From Echinicola marina (GTDB taxonomy: Bacteria > Bacteroidota > Bacteroidia > Cytophagales > Cyclobacteriaceae), in assembly GCF_020463795.1 (NCBI RefSeq), contig NZ_CP080025.1, positions 1,491,001 through 1,555,000 of the forward strand: 64,000 bases of DNA, written 5' to 3'. Shown in pieces: positions 54,163 through 63,394 of this stretch; within the stretch, counting starts at the first letter, position 1, and every line of letters starts with the position of its first letter. Both the position numbers and the translations under genes were made by a program. The notes beneath the pieces were generated by a model, which did not search any database, was not told the origin of the DNA, and saw nothing but the letters and a program-made list of their open reading frames with translations.

Positions 54163-55476
54163 CTAAATGCCTTTTGATTGTTTATTCATCTCTTTCATTA
54201 TTGTCCTAAACTCGGTAATTTTCTTCCTTTCATTGCCTGTTAATTGACCTGATTCTAAAGGATGCATTTCCATGGGATCTGTATCAATTTTGTAGATACT
54301 TCCATTTTCATATAATTTCAGGGATTTGTCATGGATAAAACGTTTATGTTCAAATCCACCCCAATTAGGTGCATAATGGCAAAAAACCCAATCGCGCTTT
54401 GCTGATCTTTTTCCCAAAAGCTGAGGATAAAAGCTAATCCCATCGCTAAACACCCTCTGATCTTTAGGGAGCTGGGCCACTTCTAATAGTGTAGGCAAAA
54501 AATCCGTAAAATCAATCAAATTATTGTTCACGGAACCTGCTTTTATTTTTCCTTTCCACGTAGCGATCATAGGCACATGGGTTCCCGCTGTAGTGGTGTT
54601 TCCCTTATCACCTTTTATGGAATTTCCGTTTTGTAAAGAAACCACATCTTGATCGGTTCCATTGTCCCCAATAAAAATGATCAATGTGTTATCTGCATTT
54701 CCACTTGTGTGGACAGTATCAAAAATCTTTCCTAAGAGCTTATCCATATAGCCCACCATCTCGCCAAAATATTTTGGATCGTTGGTTTTACTCTTTGCCT
54801 CAAAGGACGAAAAATGCTCGTTATCAGGAGTAGGCACAAATGGATCATGGCTAAGTGCCATGGGAAAGTAAACAAAGAATGGCTTGTCCCTCTCCTTTTC
54901 AATGAAATCCACGATGTGATCCACAAAAATATCAGGACCAAACTTCCCCTCATATATTTTATCGCCAGAAGGTGTACTTAATAGAGGATCCTTATAACGG
55001 CTTCCCAACTGCTTTACTTGCCATAAACAATAATTGTCTAAGCCTGCATCACTTGGTAAGGAACCGTCTCGGTCTCCGGCTAATTCGCGTTGATGCTTAT
55101 TCCCGAATAATTGCCATTTTCCTGCAATAAAATTATCATAGCCGGCTTCTTTTAAATAATGACCAAAAGTTCTCTCCTTCAGATCCAATAATCCAAAGCC
55201 GATATAATTTCTAGAATTATACTGGCCTGTCATCAGCTGTACTCGACTAGGAGTACATAGTGGAGTTGAATAACATTGGGTAAAATTCATTCCTTCTTTT
55301 GCTAGCTGATTAAGGTGGGGTGTTTTGTAACTTTCGCTACCATTTACCCCCAAGGTCTCAAAGCCCAGATCATCAGCCATGATCAAAATTATGTTTGGTC
55401 TTTCTTTAGCCTCTTCTTGGTAAGCAATCGCTGGAAGGCTTAGACCAAGGAACATTAAAATTAGGAGATTCCTCAT
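54163..55476 (-). CDS. secreted sulfatase with canonical CTPSR site
   Basis: 437 residues; signal peptide to about 19 (LSLPAIAY). Metal-binding IMADDLG and the formylglycine motif CTPSR (Cys 74 in PLCTPSRVQLMTG), plus FIGDNGTDQD and GTHVPMIATW. It is shorter than the other sulfatases and lacks a long C-terminal domain. Just upstream on the same strand lies a decayed SusD tail and a hairpin, so it seems to be what is left of a polysaccharide-utilisation locus. Confidence 0.92.
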   Translation of the reverse strand: MRNLLILMFLGLSLPAIAYQEEAKERPNIILIMADDLGFETLGVNGSESYKTPHLNQLAKEGMNFTQCYSTPLCTPSRVQLMTGQYNSRNYIGFGLLDLKERTFGHYLKEAGYDNFIAGKWQLFGNKHQRELAGDRDGSLPSDAGLDNYCLWQVKQLGSRYKDPLLSTPSGDKIYEGKFGPDIFVDHIVDFIEKERDKPFFVYFPMALSHDPFVPTPDNEHFSSFEAKSKTNDPKYFGEMVGYMDKLLGKIFDTVHTSGNADNTLIIFIGDNGTDQDVVSLQNGNSIKGDKGNTTTAGTHVPMIATWKGKIKAGSVNNNLIDFTDFLPTLLEVAQLPKDQRVFSDGISFYPQLLGKRSAKRDWVFCHYAPNWGGFEHKRFIHDKSLKLYENGSIYKIDTDPMEMHPLESGQLTGNERKKITEFRTIMKEMNKQSKGI

Positions 55477-55497
55477 TTTCTAAAATATATATAATGC

Positions 55498-55524
55498 AAG
55501 AGGGAGACCTTTAGCCTCCCTCTT
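55498..55524 (-). terminator. hairpin between the SusD remnant and the sulfatase
   Basis: AAGAGGGAG / CTCCCTCTT 9-bp stem; no long T run on the minus strand, so it may act as an attenuator or a leftover terminator of the lost susD. Confidence 0.5.
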
Positions 55525-55531
55525 ATAAAAT

Positions 55532-55735
55532 TTAATTCCAATTTGGGTTTTGTTCCAGATTGGGGTTTAAAGTAAGCTCGTCCCGAGGAATGGATAACAA
55601 ATAATCCTGATTTATTACCATTTCTCAACTCCTCCCCACACATTGATGGAGTCTACATTTGCCGACTTTATCTGTATATCGTAGGGAGACATTAGAAGAA
55701 AACGAAAGTTATAGTAATAATTAGTAGTAAGATTT
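55532..55735 (-). pseudogene. decayed C-terminal end of a SusD-like gene
   Basis: On the minus strand one frame gives QDYLLSIPRDELTLNPNLEQ followed by NPNWN and TAA at 55532-55534. LSIPRDEL...NPNLxQNP is the typical last segment of SusD/RagB lipoproteins. It has no start of its own; the frame before it (ending SINVWGGVEKW, stop at 55615) reads on with one frame shift. The rest of susD and any susC are missing. Confidence 0.65.
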
Positions 55736-55870
55736 TATTCAATCTAGTGAATATTTTCTTACGATTTAAACACTTTTGTTAATTTTTAAGTTTATTAAGT
55801 CTTTATTATACAAAATCTTCTATCATCTCCTTCCGATTTATGATTGATAAAAGTCAATATTCCACTTTGG

Positions 55871-57355
55871 TTAATTTACCTCAGCATCCTTAATCCGTTC
55901 CAACATCTTGGAAAGTTCCTTCACCTTGGCTGGCTGCTTAGCATATAGGTTGTTTTGCTCTGCCGGGTCTTCCTTGAGATTATATAATTGCCCGTCAGTT
56001 TCAATTCCAAACCCATCACGATTCAAGCCATCACTAAAACCTCCTGATTTTTGAGATAAAATCAATTTCCAATCTCCTTTACGGATAGCAAAAACTCCTT
56101 GGTGTGAATGATGCACTAAGTAGTCCCTTGCATCAGCACTGGCATCTTTTAAACTTGACATCATACTTTGTCCATCTGGAGATACTTCCGCCTCCTTGGG
56201 GATTCCCAAAATATCCCTCACAGTAGCCATAATATCAAGTGATGAAATCAAGCCATCCGTCTTGCTTCCTGCCTCTATCTGATTTGGCCACTTGACAATA
56301 AAAGGAACCCGATGTCCTCCTTCCCAAGCATCCCCCTTGAATCCTCGAAGGTTTCCATTGGCCTTATGACCATAGTCTTGAATAACAGATGATACTGGCC
56401 CACTATGATTAGCGCCATTCCTAGCTGGAGAGCCATTATCACTTGTAAAAATCACTATGGTATTTTCTTCCAAACCTTTACGTTTCAAAGCCTCCATAAC
56501 CTGCCCAACTGTCCAATCAACTTGCTGGACATAATCCCCATATGCACCTGCATCACTGCTTCCCTTAAACTCTGCCGCTGGAGCAATAGGTGTATGGGGT
56601 GCGGTAAGGGCAAAATATAAAAAGAAAGGCTTTTCCTCATTGACTTTATTTTCAATATAATCCACGGACTTTTGGGTAATAGCTGGCATCACTGCATCCA
56701 ATGTCCAACCAGGAGCCATTGCTCCTGCTATTCCAAACATTCCTTTTGGCTTTTCTTCATCAGGAAGAGCAGTTACTTTTTCATTTTCTATAAAAACATA
56801 GGGAGGAAAATTGGGAACATCATCTCCATAATAATAATCAAAACCAATGGCCCTAGGGCCTCCTAAAATAGGTCTGGAATAATCAACATCTTTCCCTTTT
56901 GTATTAATTGCAGGAATGCTATCAGTTGTAGGCCAATTCCAGCCCAAATGCCATTTTCCAATAGCGGCTGTTTGATAGCCCTCATCTTTTAGCATATCAG
57001 GCAAGGTTTTCCTATCCTTTTCTATCAATGGTGAATCCCATGGCCATAGTACTCCTTTCTTTAACCTACTGCGCCAGCTATACCTACCGGTCAAAATACC
57101 ATATCTAGTGGGTGTACATACGGCGGAGGGAGAATGGGCATCCATAAAACGCATTCCCTCATTACACATTTGATCAAGATTTGGGGTATTTACCTTTGCC
57201 GCTGCATTATAAGTCTTTATATCACCATAGCCCAGGTCATCTGCCAATATTAGCACAATATTGGGCTTTTGATCCGTTTGGGCAAGATCAGAAGAACAGG
57301 AAATGATAGCAATAAATGAGATAAGAAATAATGGGATGTTTGAAAGTAATTTCAT
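55871..57355 (-). CDS. secreted sulfatase (arylsulfatase-A-like), lipoprotein
   Basis: 494 residues. Signal with Cys 20 (SFIAIISC). Metal site ILADDLGYGD; formylglycine motif CTPTR (Cys 80 in AVCTPTRYGILTGRYS), with the GKWHLGW and PHTP motifs of the formylglycine-dependent group and FTSDNGSPARNGANHSG. Intact and canonical. It is about 140 nt upstream of the SusD remnant on the same strand, so it and the 54163 sulfatase may once have flanked one SusCD pair. Substrate unknown. Confidence 0.93.
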   Translation of the reverse strand: MKLLSNIPLFLISFIAIISCSSDLAQTDQKPNIVLILADDLGYGDIKTYNAAAKVNTPNLDQMCNEGMRFMDAHSPSAVCTPTRYGILTGRYSWRSRLKKGVLWPWDSPLIEKDRKTLPDMLKDEGYQTAAIGKWHLGWNWPTTDSIPAINTKGKDVDYSRPILGGPRAIGFDYYYGDDVPNFPPYVFIENEKVTALPDEEKPKGMFGIAGAMAPGWTLDAVMPAITQKSVDYIENKVNEEKPFFLYFALTAPHTPIAPAAEFKGSSDAGAYGDYVQQVDWTVGQVMEALKRKGLEENTIVIFTSDNGSPARNGANHSGPVSSVIQDYGHKANGNLRGFKGDAWEGGHRVPFIVKWPNQIEAGSKTDGLISSLDIMATVRDILGIPKEAEVSPDGQSMMSSLKDASADARDYLVHHSHQGVFAIRKGDWKLILSQKSGGFSDGLNRDGFGIETDGQLYNLKEDPAEQNNLYAKQPAKVKELSKMLERIKDAEVN

Positions 57356-57730
57356 AAATGTCCATTCCTTAGGTCATAAGGACTAAACATAGTAAAAATA
57401 TAATTGTCATCATAATATCAAAGGCAAACATCCTTAGAAAATACAAGCGATAAGGCGAAGTTTCTCTGGGGATTATTAAACCCGAAATATGCATTAGCTT
57501 ATCTATTACGGGCCGAAAATGCTTTAAAATCAGTCGCTTTGCTGCTGTTTTCGACTCTACCTGGCGGTAGACAGGTTCACCATAGCGGTGCTATGCCTCA
57601 GTCTCCAAACAGTCTGATTTTCTTGCATTTTCAGCCCTCACTACGATTGCTAATACATAATCCGGGTTAAAATAGCGCTTATCATCGCACTTTGGATGAC
57701 CATCCTTTGATATAGCACGTATAAAACAAT
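57356..57730. other. intergenic region carrying a long imperfect inverted repeat
   Basis: 375 bases with the inverted-repeat element at 57476-57672 described separately; no ORF besides the start of the 49-residue gene at 57731. Confidence 0.5.
57476..57672. repeat. 197-bp imperfect inverted repeat with inner hairpins
   Basis: The first 48 nt (TTAAACCCG...CGAAAATGC) and the reverse complement of the last 48 nt agree at about three quarters of positions. Arms continue inward through AAAATCAG / CTGATTTT, and the centre has two small hairpins: CTACC-TGGC-GGTAG (57557-57570) and CATAGC-GGT-GCTATG (57582-57596). It contains the reverse complement of CCTGTCTACCGCC seen beside the IS at 15031. No ORF. 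Looks like a non-autonomous mobile or structured RNA element. Confidence 0.65.
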
Positions 57731-57880
57731 ATGAAAAAAAGTAAAAAGAAGTACAATATACCTGAGGTTCCGTTAGAAGAAAGGGATTATACAGAAGGCT
57801 TTGGAGGAATTCCTGAAGATATTAAGCTAACAAAGAATTTGGGTTGTGGGTCAAACAGCAAATCCAAAAAGGATGACTGA
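57731..57880 (+). CDS. 49-residue basic/acidic small protein
   Basis: ATG at 57731 to TGA at 57880, too short for the usual lists. Sequence begins MKKSKKKYNIPEVPLEERD, then EGFGGIPEDIKLTKNLGCG and a Lys/Asp end. It is followed by a terminator-like hairpin (57899-57926), which supports a real transcript. The single Cys in LGCGS could bind metal or form a disulfide, but nothing is known. Preceded by the 197-bp inverted repeat, which would lie in its leader or promoter. Confidence 0.45.
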   Translation: MKKSKKKYNIPEVPLEERDYTEGFGGIPEDIKLTKNLGCGSNSKSKKDD

Positions 57881-57898
57881 TTCTTCATTCTATTTGAT

Positions 57899-57926
57899 AA
57901 GCTGCCATCTGCAAATGGGAGCTTTT
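57899..57926 (+). terminator. terminator behind the 49-residue ORF
   Basis: AAGCTGCCAT / ATGGGAGCTT stem (G-G mismatch inside) with a 6-nt loop and TTTT. Confidence 0.55.
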
Positions 57927-57954
57927 AGTTATTAATGCAGCTTTTAAAGAACAA

Positions 57955-57990
57955 ATAAAAGGGAGTTCCAGAATTTAGTCTAGAACTCCC
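57955..57990 (-). terminator. terminator of the LemA/TPM operon
   Basis: GGGAGTTC / GAACTCCC stem, inner AGA/TTCT pairing; the minus-strand end runs into TTTTATTT. Confidence 0.7.
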
Positions 57991-58016
57991 ATCTGTGTCT
58001 CTTGCTTTCGCTTTTC

Positions 58017-58823
58017 TTACCAGCTTCCTCCGGCGCCTCCACCTCCAAAACTTCCACCGCCAAATCCTCCGAAGCCTCCGCCACCGCCAAAGCTGCCACC
58101 ACCTCCGGAGAAGTCCCCAAATCCTCCACCGCCACGACGGCCTCCGCCAAGAAGGTTCATTAACATCAGGGAGGTGAACAGGTCCACGCCTCCGCCTCGG
58201 CCTCCCATATGGTTGTCATTGTCGTTACGGTTTTTCAATAATGGTAAAATCACAAAGACGACAATAAAGATTAGCAATAAGAAAATGGCTCCTTTGTGGT
58301 TGCCTTTTTTCTCAATATCCTCTGCGTCATACTCTCCACTGGCCAGTTTGATAATCATGGAAGTCGCTTGGTCCAATCCCTCATAATAGGCTTCTCTCTT
58401 AAATGCGGGAACAATGACATTGTCCACGATTCTCCTGGCCAATGCATCGGGGACAGCCCCTTCCATGCCATATCCTGTCGCTATGAATACTTTTCTATCC
58501 TTCATTGCTGCCAAAATCAAGATACCATTGTCCTTTCCTTTTTGTCCGATGCCCCACTGTTCAGCCAGTTGGAAGGAATAATCGCTGATGTCATATTGAC
58601 CCACTGAGCCTAATAGCACCACTGCCACTTGTGTGGAAGTACTGTCATTATAAGTTACCAGTTTTCGTTCCAGTGCTGATTGTTCGGTGTTGTTAAGGGT
58701 ATTCGTAAAATCATTGACCAGCTTTGGTGGATTGGGTCTTTCGGGAAAGTCCCCTTGGGCCATTAGCAGGTTGATAAAAAGAAAAAATAGTAAGGTAAAT
58801 AGCGGTAATCTTTTGGTAAGCAT
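58017..58823 (-). CDS. TPM-domain (YgcG-like) membrane protein with Gly-rich tail
   Basis: 268 residues from the ATG at 58823, one base behind the stop of the upstream TPM gene; earlier starts at 58877 or 58844 overlap that gene. Signal region MLTKRLPLFTLLFFLF, then the TPM fold (LVNDFTNTLNNTEQSALERKL, VAVVLLGSVGQYDIS, GIGQKGKDNGILIL, IATGYGMEGAVPDALARRIV), one transmembrane helix (FLLLIFIVVFVILPLL) and a Gly/Phe/Ser-rich tail (GGGGSFGGGGGFGG). YgcG/TPM proteins are linked to envelope quality control with LemA. Last gene of the operon. Confidence 0.9.
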   Translation of the reverse strand: MLTKRLPLFTLLFFLFINLLMAQGDFPERPNPPKLVNDFTNTLNNTEQSALERKLVTYNDSTSTQVAVVLLGSVGQYDISDYSFQLAEQWGIGQKGKDNGILILAAMKDRKVFIATGYGMEGAVPDALARRIVDNVIVPAFKREAYYEGLDQATSMIIKLASGEYDAEDIEKKGNHKGAIFLLLIFIVVFVILPLLKNRNDNDNHMGGRGGGVDLFTSLMLMNLLGGGRRGGGGFGDFSGGGGSFGGGGGFGGFGGGSFGGGGAGGSW

Positions 58824-58824
58824 A

Positions 58825-59259
58825 TTATCCAAAGGAAATTTCATCGGAGAGTTCGTTTTTATCTGTGTCAGGATCATAGGGGAAGTGTTCTTTTAAGGCT
58901 TTGCCCGACATTTCTATGCCAGTGACCAAGCCTTCTGTGTATTTCCCTTGTTTAAAATATTGGAGCATCTTGGTTTTGATGTTTTCCCAAAAATCCTCAG
59001 GAACTAAAGCATTGATCCCGCCATCTCCTAGAATGGCAAATTTATGGTCTTCGACTGCTAGATAAAACAATACACCATTCCTTAGCTTTGTTTTGTGCAT
59101 CTTGAGCATAGCAAAGACATCTGCGGCCCTATCCAGGACGTCTTCTTTGCAATGGTTTTCTAAATGCACCTGAATTTCCCCACTAGTTTCCAGCTCAGCG
59201 GCTTTGATGGCCGCAATGATCTGGTCTTTCTGTGCTTTTGTAAATAGTTTTTCGGCCAT
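58825..59259 (-). CDS. TPM-domain protein
   Basis: 144 residues. LFTKAQKDQIIAAIKAAE, GEIQVHLENHC, NGVLFYLAVEDHKFAILGDGGINALV and EGLVTGIEMSGKALKEHF fit the TPM (TLP18.3/Psb32/MOLO-1) fold, here as a soluble single-domain protein without a signal. Middle gene of LemA-TPM-TPM. Confidence 0.88.
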   Translation of the reverse strand: MAEKLFTKAQKDQIIAAIKAAELETSGEIQVHLENHCKEDVLDRAADVFAMLKMHKTKLRNGVLFYLAVEDHKFAILGDGGINALVPEDFWENIKTKMLQYFKQGKYTEGLVTGIEMSGKALKEHFPYDPDTDKNELSDEISFG

Positions 59260-59314
59260 GGCCTTGTATTTTGGCTGTCCGGAATAATTTTCCGGACAGC
59301 TGAATGAATCAATA

Positions 59315-59905
59315 TTAGAATTCTACACTTGGTGCATTCTCTGCTCCCTCAGAGGCTTCGAAATAGCCTTTTTTCTCAAAACCGTACCAACCAGCAAAAA
59401 TATTGTTGGGGAAGGTCCTGAGGTTAGAATTATAGGATTGGACGGATTGATTGAAATTCCTTCTGGCTACTGCTATCCTGTTTTCGGTGCCTTCCAGTTG
59501 GGCTTGCAAATCCAAGAAGTTTTGATTGGCTTTCAGATCAGGATATCTTTCCACTGCCACCAATAATCTGCTCAAGCTGCCGCTCAATTGATCTTGGGCC
59601 TGTTGGAACTGAGCAATTTTTTCAGGCGTCAACTCATCTGCATTGATATTTACCGAGGTGGCCTTTGCCCTGGCTTCAATAACTCCCTGCAAAGTTTCCT
59701 TTTCAAAATCTGCATATCCTTTTACCGTATTTACCAAATTAGGAATCAGGTCAGATCTTCTTTGGTATTGTGTTTCCACTTCGGCCCAGGTGCCGTTGAT
59801 GTTCTCTTCTGTTTGCACAAATTGATTGTAAGTACCTACAGCTTTGGTGTAGACAAAAATACCTACCACTGCAATGATAAGAATTGGAATAATCGCTTTT
59901 TTCAT
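59315..59905 (-). CDS. LemA-family protein
   Basis: 196 residues. An N-terminal hydrophobic anchor (IIPILIIAVVGIFVYTKA) is followed by the LemA coiled-coil: YNQFVQTEENINGTWAEVETQ, YQRRSDLIPNLVNTVKGYA, then KANQNFLDLQAQLEGTENRI and FNQSVQSYNSNLRTFPNNIF. It is the first gene of the operon with the two TPM genes. Probably membrane-anchored with an external domain; exact function unknown. Confidence 0.95.
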   Translation of the reverse strand: MKKAIIPILIIAVVGIFVYTKAVGTYNQFVQTEENINGTWAEVETQYQRRSDLIPNLVNTVKGYADFEKETLQGVIEARAKATSVNINADELTPEKIAQFQQAQDQLSGSLSRLLVAVERYPDLKANQNFLDLQAQLEGTENRIAVARRNFNQSVQSYNSNLRTFPNNIFAGWYGFEKKGYFEASEGAENAPSVEF

Positions 59906-59989
59906 AGTTTGTGTTAAATCTGTTACACGAATTTAGGTATAATCACGCAAAAGAAGCCCTAGGGTTCGGGAAAATTCCACAATAGACCA

Positions 59990-62900
59990 TTAGGGGCTTT
60001 CAGTAACACTGATTTGTTTATCTGTTAGGATCAAGTTTTTAAGGGTTACTTTAAAACAAGTTCCCTTTCCTAGTTCGCTTTCCAAATGTATTTCCCCTTC
60101 GAGGGACCGTATCTGCTCCCTTACCAAATATAGGCCCAGGCCTTTGCCTTCAATATGAGAATGGAAACGCTGGTACAATCCAAAAATCCTGTCCTTATAT
60201 TTCTCCAGATCGATACCAATTCCATTGTCTCTAAAAGTCAGGACAAACTGATCGTTGATCATCGATGAAGTAATCCAAATTTCTGGGCTGCGATCGGGAT
60301 GACTGTACTTTATGGAATTGGTCATGAAATTCATTAGGATATTCTCTATATGGCTATGAATATAGTTGACCTTTTCGGCTTTGAAATCCTTATGTATAAT
60401 TACCTTGGATTCTTTTAATTGCTTGAAAATGCTTTTTTCCAGATTGTTTATGAGATCATTCAGATAGATTTCTTCCACCTTCAGGATCTTCTGTTTTCGG
60501 AATGACACCACTTCTATCAAGTCTGTCAAGGTGGAATTCAAAATCGACACAGTTAATTTAAGGTTTTCAATAACCTCTATATTGTCAGGGCTATCTGGAT
60601 GTTCTTCATCATATAGGTCCAGTAGGGAAGTGATATTTACAATCGGTGCTCTTAGGTTATGAGAAACGATATAAGCAAACCTTTGTAACTCATCATTATG
60701 GTTGGACAAGTCTTTAATGAGCCTTTCCCGTTCGATTTCAAATTTTTTGGATTCGGTAATATTCTGGGTGACCAACAAGATACGAAAGACCTCATTATTT
60801 TCATTTTTTAAGGGAACGCCTGTTTTCTTGTAAATCTGATCATTCAGGTTTACTTCATAAATAACCGTTTTTCCCATTAGGACCTCATCCAGCTGGCTCT
60901 TTGCATAGGCTGCAGTTACCTCGTCATACTTCTCTAAATGGTAGCTACCAATTAATTTTTGCGGATCTATTTTTAGTTTTTTATATTCATTTCCTTCTGT
61001 ATAAATATACCGGAATTCCCTGTCCAACACATCTACAGTTCCTTTGGGAAAATTTTCTGCTACGCTTTGGTAGAGCTGTTTGGATTCTAATAATTTTTGT
61101 TCGTTTCTGATTCTCTGAAGGTCAGCGCCAATCCTGTCTCCTAAAACCGTCAGGATGTTTTTTATTCCTGTTCTATTGCTCAAAGGTTTGGTATCCATGA
61201 TCAATAGAATTCCTATTTTTTCACCATTCTTATCATGAATTCCTGTAGAACAATAGGACTGGATATTCATTTCCTGGAGCATCAGATCCAAGGGAAAAAA
61301 ATCACATACATGGTCATCATAAATGGTGATTTTATCATCACCGAGAAGGGAGCTTTCACAAGGGGTATTCGCCAGGGAATACTTGATATTAGGAACGAGC
61401 TTACCGGTTTCAGCCAAAGCCAAAGATTGGACACAATTAGTTTCTGGATAATACTCTCCAATAAGGCTAAAAGACATGCCCAGTTTCCTGGTAATGAGCT
61501 TGACGGTTTCATTAAAAAATTCCTTATCACTATACCTAGCAGAGATTTCAGCTACATCATTCATGATCAGCTGTGTATATTCCTTTTGGCTCAAATCTTC
61601 AAAGAAGGCCTGATATCCTTGTTCATATTCCATTTTCTCAACGGTAAGCCTTACGTAAAAGTGACTGTTGTCCAGCGTAGATACATATGGACCTTCATAA
61701 TGTCCTTCACCAACTTTGAAGGCATCGAAGAAAGCTTGGTCTATGTCACCATTAGTGGCAAAATCCCGGATATTTTTTCCGATGATCAAGTTAGAATCAT
61801 CGATATTTAGCTTTTTGAGCAAGGTTTTGTTAATGCTCTGAATCACCCCGTTTTGGTCGAAATTCATAATAGCCAAGGGGCTATTGTCAAATATGGATTG
61901 AAATTGCTCCAGGTGCTTTTTATTCCTTACTTCCACTTCACGATGGTAGGTGATATCCATCAAATAGCCTACGCGCATCTTGTTCTTTTCGGAAGGGTTA
62001 AATTTACTCGATGTGGAGAATATTGATTTGATCTGTCCCTCCAAGCTTATTATCCTAAAGTACTGTGCTGAATTATCCTGGTGTGTTGAAACTTGTCTGT
62101 TCTGTTCGATAACCTTGGGAAGGTCATCTGGGTGGATAAAATCCATAAGTGCCTTTTGTCCGCTCATTAAGTAATCAGGCCTGATTCCTAGTAGTTCATT
62201 GGCCCCTTCATTGGCAAAAACTATCTTCTGATTTCCATCAGGCTTTTGTTCAAAAAGATATACCATGCAGGGAATTTGCCCAGGGATATGCTGATCATTT
62301 TCAGCTGTTATATTACTGCTTAGTTCATCTATATCACTAATGTCTTCTATGATTTTGACTGCTAATTTTTTTGAGCTGCCCTGGTCCTCGAATATTCTAG
62401 TAGTTTCCTGCACATAAACGAATCCTTTTTCGGGGTGTTTGAGTCTGTAATAGGAAAAGACCGGTGCATTAACGGCTTCAAAAGGCCCTTCTTGAAAATA
62501 CAGGTTCTCCAAATCTTCAGGTAAAATATAATTTTCCCAGTCTTTTTGGCTCAAAATATGAATAGGTTCTTCTGATGGGCCCAGCAAGGCGGAGATATTC
62601 CCATATGCCCTGAAATGATTGCTTGCTTCACGCTGCTCCAAGAACAAAGCAAATGGCCTTTCTTTTATAGTAAGGTCCAGTGAAACAGCATCTTTGTCAA
62701 TTGAAATAAATTCCGCGTGAGATAATTGGATCAAGCTATATTGATTGCTTACGGAACAGATCGGGGCCTTAGTAATGGTAATCTGTGTATAGTCTAGCGG
62801 CTTATTGCTCTCATCTTCCAAAAATCCGTGTAAATCTTCCTGATCTATTTCAGCACTTAGCACTTGAAGGTGTCTTAGCAGTTCTTCGGTACTATTTATT

Positions 62901-63307
62901 GTACCATTAAAATCAATACTGGGGATTATTGACTTTGTTTCATGATCATAAATCCAAGCATCTTCACTATTAAAGTTGCTGTCTGAAGAAATCATGATAT
63001 TTAATAAGTCTGAAGCTTCCTGATTGATGACATTTCCTTCAATGCTTACTTTATCAAAGCTGCCATCACCAATTAACCAATAGGTTTTGATGCTTTTTCC
63101 CAGAATTAATTGTTGATAGATAAATTCAAGGGCATTTATAGGCAGGGCAGGAAAATGTTTCCCAATATCCTCTGCAGACACTTTGGATTCACCTTGGATA
63201 AACCCTTCACTTATAAAAGCAATTTTGAAATGGTTAGTATTAAACCTAAGAGCGGTCAGTAAGCATGGTGCCATAGGTACTCTGTTGTGTGGAATATAAA
63301 TATGCAC
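59990..63307 (-). CDS. multi-PAS/GAF hybrid-less sensor histidine kinase
   Basis: 1105 residues starting at a GTG (63307); an ATG at 63274 is an alternative start. No membrane helix, so it is cytoplasmic. Several PAS folds are visible (about 225-335, 345-450, 460-580, 745-865), a GAF-like domain (about 595-735) and a kinase core: H-box SHNLRAPIVNITSLLD, N-box LMNFMTNSIKYSHPD, G boxes FRDNGIGIDLEKY and EGKGLGLYLVREQIRSLEG. No receiver domain or response-regulator gene is adjacent, so its partner is elsewhere. It probably senses an internal redox or small-molecule signal (inference). Confidence 0.92.
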   Translation of the reverse strand: MHIYIPHNRVPMAPCLLTALRFNTNHFKIAFISEGFIQGESKVSAEDIGKHFPALPINALEFIYQQLILGKSIKTYWLIGDGSFDKVSIEGNVINQEASDLLNIMISSDSNFNSEDAWIYDHETKSIIPSIDFNGTINSTEELLRHLQVLSAEIDQEDLHGFLEDESNKPLDYTQITITKAPICSVSNQYSLIQLSHAEFISIDKDAVSLDLTIKERPFALFLEQREASNHFRAYGNISALLGPSEEPIHILSQKDWENYILPEDLENLYFQEGPFEAVNAPVFSYYRLKHPEKGFVYVQETTRIFEDQGSSKKLAVKIIEDISDIDELSSNITAENDQHIPGQIPCMVYLFEQKPDGNQKIVFANEGANELLGIRPDYLMSGQKALMDFIHPDDLPKVIEQNRQVSTHQDNSAQYFRIISLEGQIKSIFSTSSKFNPSEKNKMRVGYLMDITYHREVEVRNKKHLEQFQSIFDNSPLAIMNFDQNGVIQSINKTLLKKLNIDDSNLIIGKNIRDFATNGDIDQAFFDAFKVGEGHYEGPYVSTLDNSHFYVRLTVEKMEYEQGYQAFFEDLSQKEYTQLIMNDVAEISARYSDKEFFNETVKLITRKLGMSFSLIGEYYPETNCVQSLALAETGKLVPNIKYSLANTPCESSLLGDDKITIYDDHVCDFFPLDLMLQEMNIQSYCSTGIHDKNGEKIGILLIMDTKPLSNRTGIKNILTVLGDRIGADLQRIRNEQKLLESKQLYQSVAENFPKGTVDVLDREFRYIYTEGNEYKKLKIDPQKLIGSYHLEKYDEVTAAYAKSQLDEVLMGKTVIYEVNLNDQIYKKTGVPLKNENNEVFRILLVTQNITESKKFEIERERLIKDLSNHNDELQRFAYIVSHNLRAPIVNITSLLDLYDEEHPDSPDNIEVIENLKLTVSILNSTLTDLIEVVSFRKQKILKVEEIYLNDLINNLEKSIFKQLKESKVIIHKDFKAEKVNYIHSHIENILMNFMTNSIKYSHPDRSPEIWITSSMINDQFVLTFRDNGIGIDLEKYKDRIFGLYQRFHSHIEGKGLGLYLVREQIRSLEGEIHLESELGKGTCFKVTLKNLILTDKQISVTESP

Positions 63308-63394
63308 TAAAAAAGGTATTTTAAATTTAGTTTATTTCGCTTGAAATTATAGAATAATCAATAAATATCTTTTACCTCGATATCATCCTGCTGT

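Noticed and set aside
58174-58386. Plus-strand frame opposite the Gly-rich TPM tail
   Set aside because: Antisense shadow of low-complexity coding sequence.
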